Source: an uncultured Burkholderiales bacterium | GTDB taxonomy: Bacteria > Pseudomonadota > Gammaproteobacteria > Burkholderiales > Burkholderiaceae_C | Assembly (NCBI GenBank): GCA_903961095.1 | Contig: CAJCDH010000032.1 | Coordinates: forward strand, 1 to 47,333 | Reading direction: 5' to 3' | Length of the DNA stretch: 47,333 nt | Shown: positions 32,777 through 40,734 of the stretch, piece after piece | Position numbering within the stretch: position 1 is the stretch's first letter | How the letters are laid out: each line of letters starts with the position of its first letter | Position numbers and translations under genes: made by a program | The notes under the pieces: model-generated | The model's input: only the letters and a program-made list of their open reading frames with translations | Told to the model about the DNA's origin: nothing | The model's database searches: none

Positions 32777-34022
32777 GACGCAAAGCATAAGGTTTTTTTC
32801 CGCAATTGGCTTGGCCGTTTGTATTTCTATGGCCGCCGCGGTTTCTTTGGGCTTGACACGTTTTGCTTATGCGCTGCTGCTGCCGCCCATGCGCGATGAC
32901 TTGTCTTGGACCTACACCTTGGCTGGGAGCATGAACACCTTCAACGCCCTTGGTTATTTAATGGGCGCCTTGATGACGCCGCGCATTTTGAAGCTTTGGG
33001 GCGCTGTACCGGTCTTGATTGGCGGCTCCTTGGTGGCGTCTTTGCTGATGGCCATGACAGGGTTTTTTTCTGAAACCAGCCTCCTTTTGGCACAGCGTTT
33101 GTTAGCAGGAATGGCCAGTGCAGCGGTGTTTGTTGCTGGCGGCTTGCTGGCTGCCAGGCTGGGCGCCCACGTGCCCGCGCAGTCCGGCTTGTTGTTAGGC
33201 CTTTATTACGGCGGTACTGGCTTGGGCATTTCTTTGTCTGCGGTTCTGGTCCCAGTGGCATTGACATCAGCAAGCCAATATGGCCAAGCACACCCTTGGG
33301 CGTGGGCGTGGTGGGTCTTGGCGCTTGCTTGCTTCATCATGACGATCATGTTGTTCCTCGTTCGGCGTCCAATGATGCGCTTTATGCCGGAGGTGAGCGC
33401 ATTGACAACAAGTGACCAGCACACCGATGCAGGTGTGCTCAAAATGCATTGGCCGCAATGGGTCTTTGGCCTTGCGGGTTACGGCCTTTTTGGCGTGGGC
33501 TATATCGGGTACATGACCTTTGTGGTGGCTGTGTTGCGCGAGCAGGGCGCAAGTGCATCCGAGATCACCTTGTTTTATGCCTTGCTGGGCTTGGCTGTCC
33601 TTGCTTCTTCCAGAGTTTGGGCGGGTTTACTCAATCGCTATCAAGGCGGCCAAGCGCTGTCTATTTTGAACGCTTTACTGAGCGTTGCCACTGTCATACC
33701 CGCCATCACATCGGCTTGGCCCATGATGGTGCTTTCGGGGGTTTTGTTTGGCGGTGTCTTTTTGTCGGTGGTTGCTTCTACCACGGCCATGGTGAAACAC
33801 AATTTAGCCCCGCCGCAGTGGGCAGCGGGCATCAGTGTGTTCACCATTATTTTTGCCATCGGACAAATCGTGGGGCCAACCGTGGTGGGCTGGATTGCCG
33901 ATGGTCCTGGTGGCCTTCAGCGGGGGCTGGTTTTCTCAGCCGCAGCCTTGTTGCTCGGGGCCTTGTTGGCGTGGCAACAAAAACCAATTCAAGCCAATTT
34001 GAAGGCAACTCAAACGTCGTAG
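32775..34022 (+). CDS. MFS transporter, YbfB/YjiJ family
   Basis: A 415-residue inner-membrane carrier with 12 predicted hydrophobic helices. The N-terminus has SLGLTRFAYALLLPPMRDDLSW and SMNTFNALGYLMGAL, which mark the YbfB/YjiJ (DUF1228-type) branch of the major facilitator superfamily. Substrate is unknown. No Shine-Dalgarno precedes the ATG at 32775, and its start codon overlaps that of the divergent Old Yellow Enzyme gene. Its 3' end overlaps the convergent class II aldolase gene by 13 bases. Confidence 0.9.
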   Translation: MTQSIRFFSAIGLAVCISMAAAVSLGLTRFAYALLLPPMRDDLSWTYTLAGSMNTFNALGYLMGALMTPRILKLWGAVPVLIGGSLVASLLMAMTGFFSETSLLLAQRLLAGMASAAVFVAGGLLAARLGAHVPAQSGLLLGLYYGGTGLGISLSAVLVPVALTSASQYGQAHPWAWAWWVLALACFIMTIMLFLVRRPMMRFMPEVSALTTSDQHTDAGVLKMHWPQWVFGLAGYGLFGVGYIGYMTFVVAVLREQGASASEITLFYALLGLAVLASSRVWAGLLNRYQGGQALSILNALLSVATVIPAITSAWPMMVLSGVLFGGVFLSVVASTTAMVKHNLAPPQWAAGISVFTIIFAIGQIVGPTVVGWIADGPGGLQRGLVFSAAALLLGALLAWQQKPIQANLKATQTS

Positions 34023-34795
34023 CCTGGGTTTTCTCGATGGAGCTTTCGCAGGAGTGAAGGCCAAACAAAATTGCCACCCAAGCCGCCGGTTTGTACCTTC
34101 ATCGCGTGTGCAACGCCCGTCAAAACTTGGGGGTCAATGGCGGTCAGATCGGAGGCGCCTGTCTGGCCGGCCAAGGCATCAACTTGAATGCGGCACGTAT
34201 TTTCAAATGTGTACATTTGCAAAAAAGCATCTGCAATTGTTTTGCCCACGGTGAGCAGGCCATGGTTGCGCAACATCAAATAATTGGCGTCCCCCAAGTC
34301 TTTTTGCAGGCGCAGCTTTTCATCGTCACGAATAGCAACGCCTTCATAGGCATGATAGGCCAAAGAGGCGAGGACAAAGGTGCTTTGCTGGCTGATCGGC
34401 AGGACCCCCTCTTTTTGCGCGCTCACGGCCACGCCAGCTCTTGTGTGTGTGTGAAGAACGCAGTTGGCGTCATGTCGAGCCTCATGCACGGCACTGTGAA
34501 TCACAAAGCCTGCAGGATTAACCGGGTGTGGATTTTCTGCGTCAAGCTTGTTGCATTGCATGTCAACTTTGACGAGGCTTGACGCGGTGATCTCGTCAAA
34601 CATCAGGCCATAGGGGTTGATTAAAAACTGATGATCTTCACCACTCACCGTGGCAGGCAATTTGGCGCTGATGTGGGTGAAAACCAAGTCGCTCCACCCA
34701 TACAAGGCGACCAAACGGTAACAGGCGGCCAGGTCCACTCGCAATGCCCATTCGTCAGGGTGCATACGGCTTGCTTGTGTTTGGCTTGTGTTCAT
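34010..34795 (-). CDS. Class II aldolase/adducin family protein
   Basis: A 261-residue protein of the class II aldolase/adducin superfamily. Zinc ligands are likely His115 and His117 (VLHTHT) and His178 (LRNHGLLTVG). The N-terminal segment LYGWSDLVFTHISAKLP, and INPYGLMFDEITASSLVKVD, fit the subgroup common in proteobacteria that is not tied to a known sugar phosphate. Aldol cleavage or a related lyase reaction is possible; the substrate is unknown. The ATG at 34795 has AAGGAG five bases upstream. It overlaps the MFS gene tail to tail by 13 bases. Confidence 0.9.
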   Translation of the reverse strand: MNTSQTQASRMHPDEWALRVDLAACYRLVALYGWSDLVFTHISAKLPATVSGEDHQFLINPYGLMFDEITASSLVKVDMQCNKLDAENPHPVNPAGFVIHSAVHEARHDANCVLHTHTRAGVAVSAQKEGVLPISQQSTFVLASLAYHAYEGVAIRDDEKLRLQKDLGDANYLMLRNHGLLTVGKTIADAFLQMYTFENTCRIQVDALAGQTGASDLTAIDPQVLTGVAHAMKVQTGGLGGNFVWPSLLRKLHRENPGYDV

Positions 34796-34950
34796 GGCGG
34801 CTCCTTGTGATCTTGGCGAAGCTTAGCTTGTGAAGGGTTCTGACATCAGTCGCGCATGGAACACCTGATGCAGATAAAATCGAGCCCTTTGGCCATGGGC
34901 CTCTCGCGGCGCGAGCAGCGCCGGCCTTCAGGTAACAGACTGGTGATTTG

Positions 34951-36996
34951 ATGCTTTACCCACAAGAATTTGATGTGATCGTTGTCGGTGGCGGCCATGC
35001 TGGCACCGAAGCCGCGCTGGCGTCTGCTCGCATGGGTTGTCAAACGCTTTTGCTGTCTCACAACATCGAAACCCTGGGCCAGATGAGCTGCAACCCGTCT
35101 ATTGGCGGCATTGGCAAGGGCCATCTGGTGAAAGAGATCGACGCGATGGGCGGCGCGATGGGCATCGCGACAGATGAAGGCGGCATACAGTTTCGAATTT
35201 TGAACAGCTCCAAAGGCCCCGCCGTTCGTGCAACACGGGCTCAGGCCGACCGTATTTTGTACAAAGCGGCCATTCGAAGTCGCCTTGAAAACCAAGAAAA
35301 CCTGTGGCTGTTTCAACAGGCTGTTGATGACCTCATGGTGGAGTCTAGTGGAGGAGAAGACCGTGTGGTGGGCGCCATAACGCAAGTGGGTGTTCGCTTC
35401 CGCGCCAAAACGGTGGTCCTAACCGCCGGCACCTTCCTCGATGGCAAAATTCATGTGGGGCTAGAAAACTATGCCGCTGGAAGGGCGGGAGATCCACCGG
35501 CGCTCAGTTTGTCAGCCCGCTTGAAAGAGCTTAAATTGCCGCAAGGACGATTGAAAACAGGGACGCCGCCGCGCCTAGACGGCCGAAGCATTGACTTTTC
35601 AAAATGCCAAGAGCAGCCCGGTGACGGAATGCCAGGCGGCTTGAATCCAGAAGCGGGCGTGCCGGTTTTTAGTTTCATGGGCCGTGCTGATATGCACCCA
35701 GCCCAAATGCCTTGCTGGGTCACCCACACCAATGAGAGAACGCACGACATCATCCGATCTGGATTCGACCGAAGTCCGATGTTCACTGGGAAAATTGAAG
35801 GTGTTGGGCCAAGGTATTGCCCCAGCGTGGAAGACAAGGTCAATCGCTTTGCCGACAAAGACAGCCATCAAATTTTCTTGGAGCCCGAAGGCCTGACAAC
35901 CCACGAGTTTTACCCCAATGGTATTTCTACCAGTCTGCCATTTGACATTCAGTACGCTTTGGTAAGGTCAATGAAGGGGCTGGAAAACGCGCACATACTG
36001 CGACCCGGCTATGCCATTGAATATGATTACTTTGACCCACGATCCTTGAAAAGCAACTTTGAAACCCGTCAAATTGGGGGCTTGTTTTTTGCGGGTCAAA
36101 TTAACGGCACCACGGGTTATGAAGAGGCCGCAGCGCAGGGCTTGTTTGCTGGCATCAATGCAGCACTCCAGTGCCGCAGCATGTCTGGACTGGCCAACGA
36201 CTTAGGCGGCGCTTGGCTGCCCAGTCGCGATCAGGCCTATTTGGGCGTGCTTGTAGACGACCTCATTACCAAAGGCGTTACCGAGCCATATCGCATGTTT
36301 ACCAGCAGGGCAGAGTTTCGCTTACAACTTAGAGAAGACAACGCCGACATGCGCCTGACCGAGATGGGCCGCCAGTTGGGATTGGTCGACGATGAGAGGT
36401 GGGTGTCTTTTTGTACAAAACGCGAAGCTGTTTCACGTGAAACAGAGCGACTGAAATCAACCTGGGTCAACCCGCGAAACTTGCCTGCTGCAGAGTCGCA
36501 GCGAGTTCTTGGGAAAGCCATTGAGCACGAGCACAACTTGTTTGATTTGTTGCGTCGCCCTGGTGTTGGCTACGCAAGCCTGATGTCTTTAGATTCCGAC
36601 CGATTTGTGGCCGACGCTGTTTCACGTGAAACACTTGGCGATATTTCGTGTGCTGTGATTGAGCAGGTTGAGATCGCGGCCAAGTATTCGGGCTACATTG
36701 ACCGGCAAAAGGTCGAAGTAGAGCGTGCTGCGCATTTTGAAAACCTCAGGCTGCCAGCAAAGCTTGACTATCTTCTGGTGTCCTCCTTGTCGATAGAGGC
36801 GAGGCAAAAACTGTCAAAGCATCGGCCAGAAACCTTGGGCATGGCCTCGCGAATCTCGGGCATTACCCCTGCCACCATCTCCTTGCTTTTGATTTACCTT
36901 AAGCGGGGTGGTTTTAAGGAGTTCATGACGCTCAAGCCGGAGCAGCTTGATGTTGAGGAGGCCGTGTTAGAGGGTGCGGCACACGTGAAGTCATGA
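34951..36996 (+). CDS. mnmG: tRNA uridine-5-carboxymethylaminomethyl modification enzyme MnmG (GidA)
   Basis: MnmG works with MnmE (GTPase) to install the cmnm5 group on U34 of certain tRNAs, using FAD, NADH, glycine and methylene-THF. The 681-residue product has the FAD motif [19 protein letters not shown] at the N-terminus, [21 protein letters not shown] and the C-terminal [19 protein letters not shown] region. I preferred the ATG at 34951 over the TTG one codon earlier. The next gene, rsmG, overlaps its stop as ATGA. Two perfect parS sites lie inside the coding sequence, each encoding Ala-Val-Ser-Arg-Glu-Thr. The 155 bp upstream is GC-rich and has no DnaA boxes. Confidence 0.98.
   Translation: MLYPQEFDVIVVGGGHAGTEAALASARMGCQTLLLSHNIETLGQMSCNPSIGGIGKGHLVKEIDAMGGAMGIATDEGGIQFRILNSSKGPAVRATRAQADRILYKAAIRSRLENQENLWLFQQAVDDLMVESSGGEDRVVGAITQVGVRFRAKTVVLTAGTFLDGKIHVGLENYAAGRAGDPPALSLSARLKELKLPQGRLKTGTPPRLDGRSIDFSKCQEQPGDGMPGGLNPEAGVPVFSFMGRADMHPAQMPCWVTHTNERTHDIIRSGFDRSPMFTGKIEGVGPRYCPSVEDKVNRFADKDSHQIFLEPEGLTTHEFYPNGISTSLPFDIQYALVRSMKGLENAHILRPGYAIEYDYFDPRSLKSNFETRQIGGLFFAGQINGTTGYEEAAAQGLFAGINAALQCRSMSGLANDLGGAWLPSRDQAYLGVLVDDLITKGVTEPYRMFTSRAEFRLQLREDNADMRLTEMGRQLGLVDDERWVSFCTKREAVSRETERLKSTWVNPRNLPAAESQRVLGKAIEHEHNLFDLLRRPGVGYASLMSLDSDRFVADAVSRETLGDISCAVIEQVEIAAKYSGYIDRQKVEVERAAHFENLRLPAKLDYLLVSSLSIEARQKLSKHRPETLGMASRISGITPATISLLLIYLKRGGFKEFMTLKPEQLDVEEAVLEGAAHVKS
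36429..36444. other. parS: parS site 1, perfect, in mnmG
   Basis: TGTTTCACGTGAAACA, the full 16-bp palindrome to which ParB binds. It lies in the mnmG reading frame, about 3.3 kb from parB. Confidence 0.93.
36618..36633. other. parS: parS site 2, perfect, in mnmG
   Basis: TGTTTCACGTGAAACA again, 173 bp after the first site and in the same reading phase, so both encode Val-Ser-Arg-Glu-Thr. Confidence 0.93.
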
Positions 36997-37697
36997 CTGA
37001 TCAGCCGACAGAGGCAAATGTTCTTCAAGATCTTGCTCGTGGCGTTGATGCCTTGGGCCTCTTGTTGACGCAACAGCAGCAGCAGCAGTTGTTGGCCTAC
37101 ATGGCCCTGATTCAAAAATGGAACAAGGTTTACAACCTGACCGCACTGAGAAAACCGCAGGAAATTCTGACCCATCATGTGTTGGACAGCTTGTCTGCCA
37201 TCACGCCCTTGCTGCGACATCTTGGCCAAGCATCCGACGCATTGGCGTCTGAACCGAAATTGTTGGATGTTGGCTCAGGCGGTGGCTTGCCGGGCGTTGT
37301 CATTGCAATTTGTTGCCCTGCTATTCAAGTGACATGTGTCGACACCGTTTCAAAAAAGGCGGCATTCGTACAGCAAGTGGCCGCCAGTTTAAGGCTATCT
37401 AACTTGCAAGGCGTTCATGCGCGCGTTGAAAGCTTGACGGGCCCGTTTGATGTGATTTGTTCTCGGGCGTTTGCGTCATTGCCTGACTTTGTTCGTTGGT
37501 CGTCAGCTGCGTTGGCTCGTCACGGCATTTGGATGGCCATGAAAGGCAAGCTTCCCGAGGAGGAAATGGCGACTTTGCCTTCTTTTGCAGAAGTGTTTCA
37601 CGTGGAACAACTCAAAGTTCCTGGTCTGAATGCAGATCGCTGCATGATATGGATGAGAAATTCACAAACTTTGTCTGCCGCGGTTCGCGTGACTTGA
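36993..37697 (+). CDS. rsmG: 16S rRNA m7G527 methyltransferase RsmG (GidB)
   Basis: RsmG methylates N7 of G527 in 16S rRNA with SAM; its loss gives low-level streptomycin resistance in many bacteria. The 234-residue product has [22 protein letters not shown], the SAM-binding [17 protein letters not shown], and [15 protein letters not shown]. The ATG overlaps the mnmG stop (ATGA), so the two are translationally coupled. A short CAA(CAG)5 run at 37071-37088 encodes six Gln near residue 30. A parS site lies near its 3' end and encodes the segment VFHVEQ. Confidence 0.97.
   Translation: MTDQPTEANVLQDLARGVDALGLLLTQQQQQQLLAYMALIQKWNKVYNLTALRKPQEILTHHVLDSLSAITPLLRHLGQASDALASEPKLLDVGSGGGLPGVVIAICCPAIQVTCVDTVSKKAAFVQQVAASLRLSNLQGVHARVESLTGPFDVICSRAFASLPDFVRWSSAALARHGIWMAMKGKLPEEEMATLPSFAEVFHVEQLKVPGLNADRCMIWMRNSQTLSAAVRVT
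37594..37609. other. parS: parS site 3, in rsmG
   Basis: TGTTTCACGTGGAACA differs by one base from the perfect palindrome. Its reverse complement, TGTTCCACGTGAAACA, fits the degenerate consensus TGTTNCACGTGAAACA known from Bacillus, so it is probably functional. Confidence 0.8.
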
Positions 37698-37737
37698 GTT
37701 TCGCCCATTACACTTGGGCTAAATATGAAGGCCTTTG

Positions 37738-38352
37738 ATGTTTGGAATTTCTGATTACGGTGCTTTTGTGGCGGCTTTTGTGTTGCTTTTGTTCCTGCCT
37801 GGTCCTGGAAATCTGGCCCTTATCACCTCTACCTCTCAAGGGGGTATGAAGGGCGGCTTTGCGTCGGTCATGGGCTTGATCTTGGGTGATCAAATCTTGT
37901 TGTGGATGACAGTAGCGGGCGTGGCAGCACTTTTGCAAACCTATCCTCATTTGTTCATGGCATTGCAGTGGGCGGGTGCAGCATACCTTGCGTGGCTTGG
38001 CGCCAAAATGGTTTTTGCCAAACCAGGTGAAGGGCCATCGATCAAAATTACACCAGGCAAGTACTTCAAAGAAACCATGTTCATTACCTTGCTGAACCCA
38101 AAGGCCATCATGTTCTATTTTGCGTTTTTTCCGCAATTCATAGACCCAGAGCTTCACCAAGGAATGATTACTTTTTCATTCATGGCTGCCACCATTGCCA
38201 TTTTGGGATTTTTGTACTGTTTTGGTGTGGTGCTAATCACTCACAATATGGCTGAACGCATCAGAGCCAACCCCAAAGTTTCTGGGCTCCTGCAAAAAGT
38301 TGCCGGCTTGTTCTTGATTGGTTTCGGCATTAAATTGGCCCTAGGCAAATGA
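37738..38352 (+). CDS. LysE family translocator
   Basis: A 204-residue membrane protein of the LysE/RhtB family, which exports amino acids or related small molecules by proton-motive force. The N-terminal FLPGPGNLALITSTSQGGMKGGFAS is the family signature, and five to six hydrophobic segments follow; TLLNPKAIMFYFAFFPQF is the second conserved region. Substrate is unknown. I used the ATG at 37738, with GAAGG nearby upstream, instead of the TTG one codon earlier. It sits inside the mnmG-parB block and its stop overlaps an in-frame ATG of parA (ATGA at 38349). Confidence 0.92.
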   Translation: MFGISDYGAFVAAFVLLLFLPGPGNLALITSTSQGGMKGGFASVMGLILGDQILLWMTVAGVAALLQTYPHLFMALQWAGAAYLAWLGAKMVFAKPGEGPSIKITPGKYFKETMFITLLNPKAIMFYFAFFPQFIDPELHQGMITFSFMAATIAILGFLYCFGVVLITHNMAERIRANPKVSGLLQKVAGLFLIGFGIKLALGK

Positions 38353-38381
38353 ACGCATTCGCTGAAAAAAGAAGTTTAAAA

Positions 38382-39152
38382 ATGGCAAAAATTTTCTGTG
38401 TTGCAAACCAAAAAGGTGGCGTTGGTAAAACCACATCAGCCGTAAACTTGGCCGCCGGATTGGCCAAGGTGGGCCAGCGCGTTTTATTGGTTGACCTTGA
38501 TCCGCAGGGCAATGCCACCATGGGCTCGGGTGTTGACAAGCGGCAGTTAGAACTCAGTGTCTATGACGTTTTGTTAGAGTCAGCCAGCATTCAAGAGGCC
38601 GCTATTTTTTCAGAAAAATGTGGCTATCACGTGTTGGGTGCCAACCGTGAATTGGCCGGAGCCGAAGTTGAACTGGTTGATCTTGAAAGGCGTGATCAGC
38701 GCCTGAAGGCTGCGTTGGAAGTGGCTGACAAGAACTTTGACTTTGTCTTAATTGACTGCCCGCCCTCTTTGTCCATGCTCACCTTGAATGGTTTGTGTGC
38801 AGCCCATGGCGTCATTGTGCCAATGCAGTGCGAATATTTCGCCCTTGAAGGTTTGACAGATTTGGTCAATACCATCAAGCAAGTTCATGCCAACTTGAAC
38901 CCCGATTTGAAGATCATCGGCCTGCTGCGAGTGATGTTCGATCCGCGAATTACCTTGCAACAGCAAGTGAGCGAGCAGCTGAAATCGCACTTTGGCGACA
39001 AAGTGTTTAACACCGTGATTCCCCGAAATGTGCGCTTGGCAGAAGCCCCTAGCTACGGTTTACCTGGCGTTGTGTTTGACCCTTCGGCCAAAGGCAGTCA
39101 AGCTTTTGTCGAGTTTGCCAAGGAGTTGGTACAGCGCATACCAACACTCTGA
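38382..39152 (+). CDS. parA: Chromosome-partitioning ATPase ParA (Soj)
   Basis: ParA is a DNA-binding ATPase that, with ParB and parS, moves newly copied origins apart. The 256-residue product has the deviant Walker A KGGVGKTT at residues 11-18, the switch I segment VDLDPQGNATMG, and Walker B VLIDCPPSLSMLT. The start at 38382 (MAKIFCVANQKGG) agrees with chromosomal ParA proteins and has AAGAAG upstream. A longer start at 38349, coupled to the lysE-like stop by ATGA, would add 11 residues and cannot be excluded. Confidence 0.96.
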   Translation: MAKIFCVANQKGGVGKTTSAVNLAAGLAKVGQRVLLVDLDPQGNATMGSGVDKRQLELSVYDVLLESASIQEAAIFSEKCGYHVLGANRELAGAEVELVDLERRDQRLKAALEVADKNFDFVLIDCPPSLSMLTLNGLCAAHGVIVPMQCEYFALEGLTDLVNTIKQVHANLNPDLKIIGLLRVMFDPRITLQQQVSEQLKSHFGDKVFNTVIPRNVRLAEAPSYGLPGVVFDPSAKGSQAFVEFAKELVQRIPTL

Positions 39153-39169
39153 CGACTCAAGCACTCATC

Positions 39170-39724
39170 ATGGGAAATCCAAAAGTCCTCATTTTACCTG
39201 GTTGGCAAGGAAGTGGGCCCTCACATTGGCAAATGCGCTGGGTGAGTCAATGGGCTTACCAGGTGCTTGAACAACACGACTGGATGCGCCCGCTTCGAGG
39301 CGATTGGCTAGCACGCCTTGAAGATGTCGTGTCTGAACTGGAGGAGCCTGTTTATTTGGTGGCACACAGTTTGGGCTGCATTCAAATCGCTGCTTGGGCA
39401 CAAATTTCTAAACAATGCCACAAAGTCAAAGGCGCTTTTTTGGTCGCCCCCGGCGACGTTGAGGCCTCTCACCTGCAAGATGTGTTTTCAACTTGGCGGC
39501 CGATTGCATTGACGGCACTGCCCTTCAAATCAAGCTTGATTGGCAGTCAAAACGATCCTTTTTGCAGCCCTGCACGCGCAGAATTCTTTGCAAAGGCATG
39601 GGGTTCCCAGTTCGTGAACTTGGGCGAGATGGGGCATGTGAATGCTGAATCAAATTTGGGTGATTGGCCAGAAGGCCACGCATTGTTGAATGAATTGATG
39701 AAAGATACAGAACATGGTCACTAA
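39170..39724 (+). CDS. RBBP9/YdeN-family serine hydrolase between parA and parB
   Basis: A 184-residue alpha/beta hydrolase of the RBBP9/YdeN family. The N-terminus VLILPGWQGSGPSHWQ is typical. The catalytic triad is likely Ser67 in VAHSLGC, Asp129 in GSQNDPF and His156 in GEMGHVNAES. Substrate is unknown; human RBBP9 is a serine hydrolase. It lies 17 bp after parA and its last 11 bases overlap the parB start, so it is co-transcribed with the partition genes. Whether it has any role in chromosome segregation is not known. Confidence 0.9.
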   Translation: MGNPKVLILPGWQGSGPSHWQMRWVSQWAYQVLEQHDWMRPLRGDWLARLEDVVSELEEPVYLVAHSLGCIQIAAWAQISKQCHKVKGAFLVAPGDVEASHLQDVFSTWRPIALTALPFKSSLIGSQNDPFCSPARAEFFAKAWGSQFVNLGEMGHVNAESNLGDWPEGHALLNELMKDTEHGH

Positions 39725-40640
39725 AAAACCAAAGGGCTTAGGACGAGGGTTGGAGGCTTTGTTGGGGCCGAAGGTTCAGAACGAACCCAGTTCGCCTCAA
39801 GCCGTTGAAGCGGCAGCCAATCGAACCCCCAACACCTTGGCTTTGAGCGACTTGGTGCCAGGCATGTACCAACCGCGAACCCGAATGGACGAAGGCGCAC
39901 TCTACGAGTTGGCAGAGTCTATCAAGGCGCAAGGCATCATGCAGCCCATCTTGGTTCGCAAATTAAGTGACGGCCCCAATGCGGGCAAATATGAAATCAT
40001 TGCCGGAGAACGTCGTTTTCGCGCATCCCGACTGGCCGGCTTGAACGAAGTGCCGGTCTTGGTTCGGGATGTACCCAACGAGGCGGCAGCGGCCATGGCC
40101 TTGATTGAGAACATTCAACGCGAAGACCTCAACCCACTGGAAGAGGCGCTTGGCTTACAGCGCCTAATCAAAGAGTTTGGCCTGACCCATGAAACTGCAG
40201 CGCAAGCCGTGGGCCGCTCGCGAAGTGCCGCCAGCAATTTGCTTCGCTTGTTGAATTTGGCAGAGCCCGTGCAAACCATGCTCATTGCAGGTGACATCGA
40301 CATGGGACATGCACGCGCCTTGTTGGGCTTAGACAAGGCGACGCAAATTACAGCGGCCAATCAAATTAGCGCTAAAAAAATGTCGGTGCGCGAAGCAGAG
40401 AGCTTGGTGAAAAAACTTAGCGCAGAGTTTTCTTTGGTTCAACAAAAGCCGAAAAAAGAAAAGTCACGCGATATCAAACGCGTAGAGGAAGAACTCTCCG
40501 ACTTGCTCACAGCGCAGGTGGAAGTGCGAATCAAAAAGCGAGTGAAGCGGCATGGCCGATTTGAAGAAATGGGTGAGTTGTCAATTCAGTTTGGATCCAT
40601 GGATGAGCTCAATGGTCTGATTGAAAAATTACGCGCCTAA
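39714..40640 (+). CDS. parB: Chromosome-partitioning protein ParB (Spo0J)
   Basis: ParB is a CTP-dependent DNA clamp that loads at parS, slides along DNA, and recruits ParA and SMC. The 308-residue product starts MVTKKPKGLGRGLEALLG. The ParB/Srx CTPase domain includes VPGMYQPRTRMDEGALYELAESI and the GERRFRA motif at residues 98-104. The ENIQREDLNPLEEA motif and the helix-turn-helix around ETAAQAVGRSRSAASNLLRLL follow, then a linker and a C-terminal dimerisation domain. The start codon overlaps the hydrolase gene by 11 bases. An intrinsic terminator follows at 40709. Confidence 0.97.
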   Translation: MVTKKPKGLGRGLEALLGPKVQNEPSSPQAVEAAANRTPNTLALSDLVPGMYQPRTRMDEGALYELAESIKAQGIMQPILVRKLSDGPNAGKYEIIAGERRFRASRLAGLNEVPVLVRDVPNEAAAAMALIENIQREDLNPLEEALGLQRLIKEFGLTHETAAQAVGRSRSAASNLLRLLNLAEPVQTMLIAGDIDMGHARALLGLDKATQITAANQISAKKMSVREAESLVKKLSAEFSLVQQKPKKEKSRDIKRVEEELSDLLTAQVEVRIKKRVKRHGRFEEMGELSIQFGSMDELNGLIEKLRA

Positions 40641-40658
40641 AGTAGCCAGGCCATGACT

Positions 40659-40680
40659 AAAACTTGACCAAAACTTGACC
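40659..40680 (+). repeat. Two tandem 11-bp repeats after parB
   Basis: AAAACTTGACC occurs twice without a gap, 18 bases after the parB stop. It runs into a 6-bp inverted repeat (CCAGAC / GTCTGG, 40679-40697). No function is known to me; it could be a leftover duplication. Confidence 0.6.
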
Positions 40681-40708
40681 AGACCTTGCCAGTCTGGATG
40701 CAATGAAG

Positions 40709-40734
40709 AAAGGGCCAATTCAGGCCCTTTTTTT
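40709..40734 (+). terminator. Intrinsic terminator after parB
   Basis: An 8-bp perfect stem (AAAGGGCC / GGCCCTTT) with the loop AATTCA, followed by a run of seven T to 40734. It ends the mnmG-to-parB transcript. The last bases overlap the stop codon of the convergent FAD-linked oxidase gene. Confidence 0.85.

Noticed and set aside
32941-33291. Minus-strand reading frame inside the MFS gene
   Set aside because: It has no recognisable domain, and its length is a by-product of codon bias on the other strand.
34796-34950. Region upstream of mnmG as oriC
   Set aside because: It is GC-rich and shows no TTATCCACA-like box or AT-rich stretch.
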